Below are positions 7,266 to 11,684 of a stretch of DNA of 11,684 nucleotides, piece by piece. The notes under the pieces were generated by a model, which saw only the letters and a program-made list of their open reading frames with translations, was not told where the DNA came from and did no database searches. Numbering within the stretch: position 1 is the stretch's first letter; each line of letters begins with the position of its first letter. Origin of the DNA: Candidatus Puniceispirillum sp. (GTDB lineage: Bacteria; Pseudomonadota; Alphaproteobacteria; Puniceispirillales; Puniceispirillaceae); the NCBI GenBank assembly GCA_016780525.1, contig JADHLR010000040.1, forward strand, positions 1 through 11,684, read 5' to 3'. Position numbers and translations under genes: made by a program.

Positions 7266-8535
7266 GCAGCAAAACATGCCCGGCCAGATAGAGTGAGCCG
7301 CAGATGATCACCGGCAAGCTGGGGTCGAGGCTGTCAAACGCCGTCGCCAGTGTTGCCGCGGCGGATGCGTTCAGCCCTTGCGCTTTGGCCGCATCACGCA
7401 TCTCGGCAGCCGACAGGCTGGCGTCCTGATCGGGAATTGTTAGACAGGCCACGCGGCCAGCCAATGGGGCAATCGGTGCCAAAAATTCGGCTGGGTCACG
7501 AGTGTTTAACGCCCCACAAATGATATTCCATTTGCCGTCATGAATGCCGCTTAGGGTGTTGGCAAGGGCGTGTGCCCCATGTGCATTATGCGCCCCATCA
7601 AGCCAGATCTGGTGATGCGGCCAGGCGTCGGCAAGCGCGCCGTTATCAAGATGCTGGACGCGCCCCGGCCAGCGCGCATTGGCAATGCCGTCGGCGGTAT
7701 AGGGGCGGGTGGCTTGCAGCGCCATCAAAGCCAGCCCGGCATTGTCGATCTGATGCGCGCCAGCAAGCCCGGGTGGCGGAAAATCAATGCGGTTTTCCGG
7801 GCTGATCAGCGTACCGCCGCCATCGGCGCTGGCGCGGATCTCAAAGTCGCGGCCGGCAATCATCAATGGCGCGCCAATCTTGTCGGCACAAGATTGCAGG
7901 GCGCTGGCCACTTCCGCCGTTTGTCCGGCGCTGAAACATGGCGTTTCCGGCCGCATGATGCCGGCTTTTTGTTCGGTAATGCCAATGATGTCCGTGCCTA
8001 AAAAATGTTCATGATCGCGGGCAATCGGGGTGATAATTGTGGCCAGCGGCACGTCCAGAACATTGGTTGAATCCAATGCCCCGCCAAGCCCGGTTTCAAG
8101 GCACATCAGATCCGCCGGCTGGCGTGAAAAAGCCAGCATGGCGGCCGCGGTTGTGACCTCGAAAAACGTTACCTGCTGGGTGCCGTTTGCGGTTTCGACT
8201 TCTTCGAGAAGATCGGCCAGAGCGTGATCGCTGATCAGCTTTCCAGCCAGTCTGATGCGCTCGTTAAACCGGCATAGATGCGGCGAGCTATAGACATGTG
8301 TGGTGGCACCAGAGGCTTCGGCAATGGCACGTAAAAAGGCAATGACCGAGCCTTTGCCATTGGTGCCGGCGACATGAATGGTTGGTGGCAAATGCCGCTG
8401 GGGATCACCGAGCTGGCGCAACAGCGCAAAGCTGCGCTCGAGCCCAAGGTCGATCAGTTTTGGATGAAGCGCGGCCAGTCGGGCAAGTGCCTTTTCGGCC
8501 CGTTTGGCAGAATCGGCACCGCAGATGGATGGCAT
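7243..8535 (-). CDS. folC: Bifunctional folylpolyglutamate / dihydrofolate synthase
   Basis: This 430-residue protein belongs to the Mur-ligase-like ATP-dependent amide ligases. It adds glutamate to dihydropteroate to give dihydrofolate and extends the glutamate tail of reduced folates, in the cytoplasm. Evidence in order: LIDLGLERSFALL near the N-terminus (FolC signature), the ATP loop HVAGTNGKGS (G57-S63), YSSPHLCRFNERIRL, CLETGLGGALDSTNV, HEHFLG and KAGIMRPE, and the C-terminal domain motif WLDGAHNAHGA. Length is typical and all core motifs are intact. The ATG (8535-8533) shares one base with the accD TGA (TGATG), and an AAAGG-like ribosome-binding site lies within the end of accD, so translation is probably coupled. 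It is the last gene of the trp-accD-folC operon. Which of the two activities it carries cannot be proved from motifs alone. Confidence 0.95.
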   Translation of the reverse strand: MPSICGADSAKRAEKALARLAALHPKLIDLGLERSFALLRQLGDPQRHLPPTIHVAGTNGKGSVIAFLRAIAEASGATTHVYSSPHLCRFNERIRLAGKLISDHALADLLEEVETANGTQQVTFFEVTTAAAMLAFSRQPADLMCLETGLGGALDSTNVLDVPLATIITPIARDHEHFLGTDIIGITEQKAGIMRPETPCFSAGQTAEVASALQSCADKIGAPLMIAGRDFEIRASADGGGTLISPENRIDFPPPGLAGAHQIDNAGLALMALQATRPYTADGIANARWPGRVQHLDNGALADAWPHHQIWLDGAHNAHGAHALANTLSGIHDGKWNIICGALNTRDPAEFLAPIAPLAGRVACLTIPDQDASLSAAEMRDAAKAQGLNASAAATLATAFDSLDPSLPVIICGSLYLAGHVLLQNKTLPD

Positions 8536-9404
8536 CAGGCCGCCTTTGAGGTGCCTTTCGGCCCCATCAGAAAATCCAGAATTTTTCCGATATAGGCGGC
8601 TTGATCAGACCGCGCAACAACCGCATCGACCATGCCGTGATCCATCAGATATTCGGCTGTCTGAAAATCTTCGGGCAGTTTTTCCCGAACGGTTTCTTCG
8701 ATAACTCGGCGGCCGGCAAAGCCAATAATCGCGCCGGGTTCGGCAATCTGAATATCGCCAAGCATGGCAAAAGACGCGGTTACACCACCTGTTGTCGGAT
8801 GCGCCAGTAATACAAGATAAGGAAGCCCGGCATCGCGCACTTTATCGACAGCGACAATGGTGCGCGGCAATTGCATCAATGACAGCACGCCTTCCTGCAT
8901 CCGCGCGCCGCCGGTTGATGGCACGGTGATCAAAGCCGCCTTGCGCGACACCGCCTCATTGGCGGCAGCGATGATGCCATTGCCAACCATGCGCCCCATC
9001 GACCCGCCCATAAAGCGAAAGTCAAATGCGGCGATGACGCATGGATAGCCATTGACCTTGCCGGCGGCAACAGCGATGGCATCATTCAGCCCAGTTTTGC
9101 TGCGGGTGTCACGCAGCCGGTCGCTGTATTTTTTGCTGTCACGAAATTTCAGCGGGTCATCTTCGATAGCTGGCAAGCTGATCATGTCAAAAGCGCCATC
9201 ATCAAAGGTCATGGCAAAGCGGCTTGCCGGTGCCAATGGTGCATGATGTCCACATGTCGAACAGCAATTATAGGCAATCTCAAATTCACGGTGAAAAATC
9301 ATCTGATTGCAGGCGCTGCATTTTACCCAGAGATTTTCCGGCACGTCATCTGATTTCACCCAGGCTTTGATTTTGGGTAAAACCGAGTTTGTAATCCAGT
9401 TCAT
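8535..9404 (-). CDS. accD: Acetyl-CoA carboxylase carboxyltransferase subunit beta
   Basis: AccD pairs with AccA to transfer the carboxyl group from carboxybiotin to acetyl-CoA, making malonyl-CoA for fatty-acid synthesis. The protein has 289 residues. The N-terminal zinc ribbon has four cysteines in the expected pattern (C29-x2-C32 and C48-x2-C51), within WVKCSACNQM and CCSTCGHH. The crotonase-like carboxyltransferase core follows, with RMVGNGIIAAANEA, the glycine-rich GGARMQEG turn, VLLAHPTTGGVTASFA, and GFAGRRVIEETVREKLPEDF plus AEYLMDHGMVDAVV at the C-terminus. Length and motifs are normal. It begins 9 bases after the trpA stop, and its AGGGG ribosome-binding site includes the last two bases of that stop. 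The position between trpA and folC is a known alphaproteobacterial arrangement. Confidence 0.97.
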   Translation of the reverse strand: MNWITNSVLPKIKAWVKSDDVPENLWVKCSACNQMIFHREFEIAYNCCSTCGHHAPLAPASRFAMTFDDGAFDMISLPAIEDDPLKFRDSKKYSDRLRDTRSKTGLNDAIAVAAGKVNGYPCVIAAFDFRFMGGSMGRMVGNGIIAAANEAVSRKAALITVPSTGGARMQEGVLSLMQLPRTIVAVDKVRDAGLPYLVLLAHPTTGGVTASFAMLGDIQIAEPGAIIGFAGRRVIEETVREKLPEDFQTAEYLMDHGMVDAVVARSDQAAYIGKILDFLMGPKGTSKAA

Positions 9405-9410
9405 CCTATG

Positions 9411-9415
9411 CCCCT
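9411..9415 (-). promoter_or_regulatory. accD ribosome-binding site overlapping the trpA stop
   Basis: On the minus strand the trpA end reads TAGGGG. AGGGG (9415-9411) is a strong Shine-Dalgarno placed 6 bases before the accD ATG, and it starts on the A of the trpA TAG. Ribosomes ending trpA would uncover or be handed to this site, which favours coupled translation. Confidence 0.75.
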
Positions 9416-10238
9416 ATTTACGAATCGCTGTGGCAAGTTCGCCGACAAAAGTGGCGACTTTTTGTACAATATCACCGTTAACGCCATGCGCTGGCTGGTC
9501 GCTCAGATTATTGGCAATAATATCAACAACGGCTGATCCGACAACCGCTCCGTCGGTCAGATCTGCCGCTTCGGCCGCCTGTTGCGGGGTGCGAATGCCA
9601 AAGCCGGCAACGATTGGCAGGTCGGTCTGTGCGCGAATCCGCTGATAAGCGTCAGAAATTGAGTTAGCCGCCGCACTTTTCGTGCCGGTAATGCCCAAAA
9701 CCGATACATAATAAATGAATCCACTGGCTTCGGCCAAAATTGCCGGCAGGCGGTTTGCATCGCTTGTGGGGGTCACAAGGCGGATAAATTTCAACCCGGC
9801 CTGTTTCGCTGGCAGGCATAATTCACTGTCTTCTTCCGGCGGCAGATCGACAATGATCAGCCCGTCAACACCAGCTGCCAGCGCATCAGCAATGAAACGA
9901 TCATTGCCATAAATATAAATCGGGTTGTAATAGCCCATCAGAATCAGCGGCACATCAGGATGACGCTGGCGGAAGGCGGCAGCGATTTGCAGCGTACCGG
10001 TCAGCGTCATGCCGCCGCGAAGCGCACGCAACGAGGCCGCTTGAATCGCCGGGCCATCGGCCATCGGATCAGAAAATGGCATGCCAAGTTCAATGAAATC
10101 GACGCCGGCCTCAACCAATGAATCAAGCAGGGCTGATGTGGTTGCGGCATCTGGATCGCCAGCGGTGATAAATACCCCCAGCGTGCCGCGATTGGCTTTT
10201 TTGGCGTTTGCAAATACTGTTTCTATCCGGCCTGTCAT
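9414..10238 (-). CDS. trpA: Tryptophan synthase alpha chain
   Basis: TrpA cleaves indole-3-glycerol phosphate to indole and glyceraldehyde 3-phosphate, and indole passes through a tunnel to TrpB. The protein has 274 residues and forms a TIM barrel. The catalytic acids are visible in FIELGMPFSDPMADGP: E50 and D61 correspond to Glu49 and Asp60 of the enteric enzyme. Other family segments are GVFITAGDPD, LILMGYYNPIYIYG, VDGLIIVDLPPEE, FIYYVSVLGITGTK and the phosphate-binding IVAGFGIRTPQQA followed by GAVVGSAVVD. The start is supported by AAGAGG (10249-10244), 5 bases before the ATG. It follows trpB by 58 bases and precedes accD by 9. No defects are seen. Confidence 0.97.
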   Translation of the reverse strand: MTGRIETVFANAKKANRGTLGVFITAGDPDAATTSALLDSLVEAGVDFIELGMPFSDPMADGPAIQAASLRALRGGMTLTGTLQIAAAFRQRHPDVPLILMGYYNPIYIYGNDRFIADALAAGVDGLIIVDLPPEEDSELCLPAKQAGLKFIRLVTPTSDANRLPAILAEASGFIYYVSVLGITGTKSAAANSISDAYQRIRAQTDLPIVAGFGIRTPQQAAEAADLTDGAVVGSAVVDIIANNLSDQPAHGVNGDIVQKVATFVGELATAIRK

Positions 10239-10296
10239 GAATGCCTCTTACATCAAGCTCGCTGGTTTATGATCTGAATCGGTGCGCGTGCGCGGC
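10239..10296 (-). other. trpB-trpA intergenic spacer
   Basis: This 58-base spacer is the loosest junction between complete genes in the minus-strand operon. It holds the trpA Shine-Dalgarno (AAGAGG, 10249-10244) near its downstream end. I see no terminator, no promoter with two good boxes and no small gene in it. Confidence 0.5.
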
Positions 10297-11520
10297 TCAT
10301 AGCCGTCCCAATTTATCCAGCATCGGCAGCACCGCGCCCAGATCTTTGTCACCACGTCCACACATATTTAAAATCACAATCTGGTTGGCCGGCATATCGC
10401 CAATCATGGTGCTGATATAGGCCAGCGCATGCGACGGTTCGAGCGCCGGAATAATGCCTTCCTGGCGGGCGCATAGCTGAAAGGCAACCAGCGCTTCATC
10501 ATCGGTGGCGCTGACATAATTGACCCGCCCCGTGTCATGCAACCAGGAATGTTCAGGCCCAATGCCGGGATAATCCAGCCCGGCCGAAATTGAATGCGCA
10601 TCGGTAATCTGCCCATCGTCATTTTGCAGCAAATAGGTGCGGTTGCCATGCAAAATGCCGGGTTGCCCACCGGTGAGCGATGCCGCATGCAAGCCGCTTG
10701 GGACACCTTTTCCCGCGGCTTCAACGCCGAAAATTTCAACCTCTTTATCATCCAGAAACGGATAAAACAGCCCCATGGCATTTGACCCGCCGCCAATACA
10801 AGCGACAATTTTATCAGGCAGCCGTCCTTCGGCTTCCTGAATCTGTGCGCGTGCCTCGATACCGATGACTGACTGAAAATCGCGTACCATTTGCGGGTAG
10901 GGATGCGGGCCAGCCACCGTGCCAATAATGTAAAAATGTGTCTCGGCATTGGTGACCCAATATCGCAAAGCCTCGTTCATCGCATCTTTTAAGGTGCCGG
11001 TGCCAGATGTGACCGGATGAATTTTTGCGCCAAGCAGCCGCATGCGCTCGACATTGGGACGCTGTCTTTCGACATCTTCAGCCCCCATAAAGACTTCGCA
11101 CTCCATATCGAACAGCGCACAGGCGGTGGCGGTGGCGACGCCATGCTGGCCAGCACCGGTTTCGGCAATAATTTTGGTTTTGCCCATGCGCTTGGCCAAA
11201 AGTGCCTGACCGATAACATTGTTGATTTTATGCGCGCCGGTATGATTCAGCTCATCACGTTTGAGATATAATTTTGCGCCGCCGAAATAAGATGTCAGCC
11301 GTTCCGCAAAATACAGGGGGCTTGGCCGCCCGATATAATGTTTTTGATAATAGGCAAGCTCGGCGGCAAAGCTCTTATCGGCCCGCGCCGCGTTATAAGC
11401 AGACTCAACATTGAGAATGAGTGGCATCAGCGTTTCGGCGACAAATCTGCCGCCGTGAATGCCAAAGCGTCCAGCCTCGTCTGGCTGATTGCGATAGGTG
11501 TTTAGCGATGCGGTGCTCAT
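10297..11520 (-). CDS. trpB: Tryptophan synthase beta chain
   Basis: TrpB is the PLP enzyme that condenses indole with serine to make tryptophan. From the chosen start it has 407 residues, close to the family norm. FGIHGGRFVAETLMP (from about residue 19) is the classic TrpB opening. The PLP lysine is K98 in LNHTGAHKINN. The catalytic glutamate is E120 in AETGAGQHGVATA. The phosphate-binding loop is GGGSNAMG, and the end carries NMCGRGDKDL. C387 there occupies the place of Ser377 of the Salmonella enzyme, a variation I believe occurs elsewhere in the family. The start at 11520 is chosen because AAGAGA (11532-11527) lies 6 bases upstream and the length fits. The frame is open further up to an ATG at 11601, which would add 27 residues of low-complexity character. 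Confidence 0.95.
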   Translation of the reverse strand: MSTASLNTYRNQPDEAGRFGIHGGRFVAETLMPLILNVESAYNAARADKSFAAELAYYQKHYIGRPSPLYFAERLTSYFGGAKLYLKRDELNHTGAHKINNVIGQALLAKRMGKTKIIAETGAGQHGVATATACALFDMECEVFMGAEDVERQRPNVERMRLLGAKIHPVTSGTGTLKDAMNEALRYWVTNAETHFYIIGTVAGPHPYPQMVRDFQSVIGIEARAQIQEAEGRLPDKIVACIGGGSNAMGLFYPFLDDKEVEIFGVEAAGKGVPSGLHAASLTGGQPGILHGNRTYLLQNDDGQITDAHSISAGLDYPGIGPEHSWLHDTGRVNYVSATDDEALVAFQLCARQEGIIPALEPSHALAYISTMIGDMPANQIVILNMCGRGDKDLGAVLPMLDKLGRL

Positions 11521-11618
11521 AAGCTGTCTCTTTTTTTGTGAAGCGCTGTTAGCTGCGACCCTGTTTGATTCGATGTCGGATGACATGGTTTCGGATGACA
11601 TGACCTCTGCTGAATATT
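11521..11618 (-). other. trpF-trpB spacer with open in-frame leader
   Basis: This 98-base spacer has no stop in the trpB frame from the ATG at 11601 onward. That upstream stretch encodes a Ser/Ala/Asn/Gln-rich 27-residue leader unlike TrpB. A Shine-Dalgarno-like AGAGG lies only 2 bases before the 11601 ATG, too close to be ideal, whereas AAGAGA is well placed for the 11520 start. The A-rich run just upstream of trpB does not follow a strong stem, so I see no attenuator or terminator. Confidence 0.45.
11576..11602. repeat. 12-base tandem direct repeat upstream of trpB
   Basis: TCGGATGACATG occurs at 11576-11587 and again at 11591-11602, separated by GTT, giving a 15-base period. On the minus strand, in the trpB frame, it encodes MSSET followed by MSSD, so each unit carries a potential ATG. 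The first copy also forms part of a small perfect inverted repeat, ATGTC-GGAT-GACAT (11573-11586). Confidence 0.7.
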
Positions 11619-11684
11619 TTAGCCTATTTGCGCTGCCTGAATAAAGGCGTGAATTTTGTTTTCATCTTTTTTTCCACGCGCGCT
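11619..11684 (-). CDS. trpF: Phosphoribosylanthranilate isomerase (3' end only)
   Basis: The minus strand from the right edge reads 21 codons and then TAA (11621-11619), giving a tail with KKDENKIHAFIQAAQIG. TrpF proteins typically end with a 'G-x-KD-x-x-K-I-x-x-F-I-x-x-A' helix, which this fits well, and trpF directly upstream of trpB-trpA is the usual alphaproteobacterial order. TrpF isomerises phosphoribosylanthranilate in the tryptophan pathway. The active-site residues lie outside the window. The identification depends on this short tail plus its context. Confidence 0.75.
   Translation of the reverse strand, partial: SARGKKDENKIHAFIQAAQIG

Noticed and set aside
7570..8001. A 143-codon open frame on the plus strand opposite folC
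   Set aside because: The reverse strand codes for well-conserved FolC motifs throughout. The plus-strand product shows no family and no upstream promoter or ribosome-binding site.
11605..11660. A trpB promoter at the end of trpF (TAAAAT near the trpF stop)
   Set aside because: No -35 with acceptable sequence and 16-18 base spacing is present. TTCAGG is too close and TTTATT matches poorly.
1..11684. Mobile element, CRISPR, toxin-antitoxin, prophage or novel cassette
   Set aside because: Nearly every base falls in conserved housekeeping genes with short gaps. No transposase or integrase motifs, spaced repeats, tRNA-like sequences or unexplained open frames were found.

Overview
The window reads as an ordinary stretch of alphaproteobacterial chromosome carrying housekeeping genes. 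Base composition is moderately GC-rich (judged by eye, not counted). Two features point to Alphaproteobacteria: addB-addA-trxA downstream of tsaE, and trpF-trpB-trpA-accD-folC read towards trxA from the other side. Composition and order would suit a marine SAR116-like or Rhodospirillales-like lineage, but this is inference and the genus cannot be fixed from the sequence.

Left part, plus strand: the 3' end of tsaE (1-215), a 102-base gap, then addB (318-3326) and addA (about 3319-6759), whose coding regions overlap. AddA is the helicase-nuclease and AddB the second nuclease with an inactive-looking helicase fold. Together they would form the AddAB machine that resects double-strand breaks for RecA-dependent repair. 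A 122-base gap with a good sigma70-type promoter and a foldable leader precedes trxA (thioredoxin, 6882-7202).

Centre: trxA and folC converge with only 40 bases between their stop codons. One strong hairpin with a T-rich tail terminates trxA, and the folC stop codon lies in its loop.

Right part, minus strand, in transcription order: the last 21 codons of trpF (11684-11619), trpB (11520-10297), trpA (10238-9414), accD (9404-8535) and folC (8535-7243). The genes are tightly packed. The accD ribosome-binding site overlaps the trpA stop, and the folC start overlaps the accD stop (TGATG). This joins the last steps of tryptophan synthesis to fatty-acid precursor supply (AccD) and folate polyglutamylation (FolC).

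I found no transposon, integrase, CRISPR array, tRNA, rRNA, prophage gene or unknown gene cassette, and no convincing undescribed system. The items worth a second look are small: a possibly leaderless addB start, a structured trxA leader, the terminator shared with the folC 3' end, a 12-base tandem repeat within a possible N-terminal extension of trpB, and the direct tsaE-addB junction.
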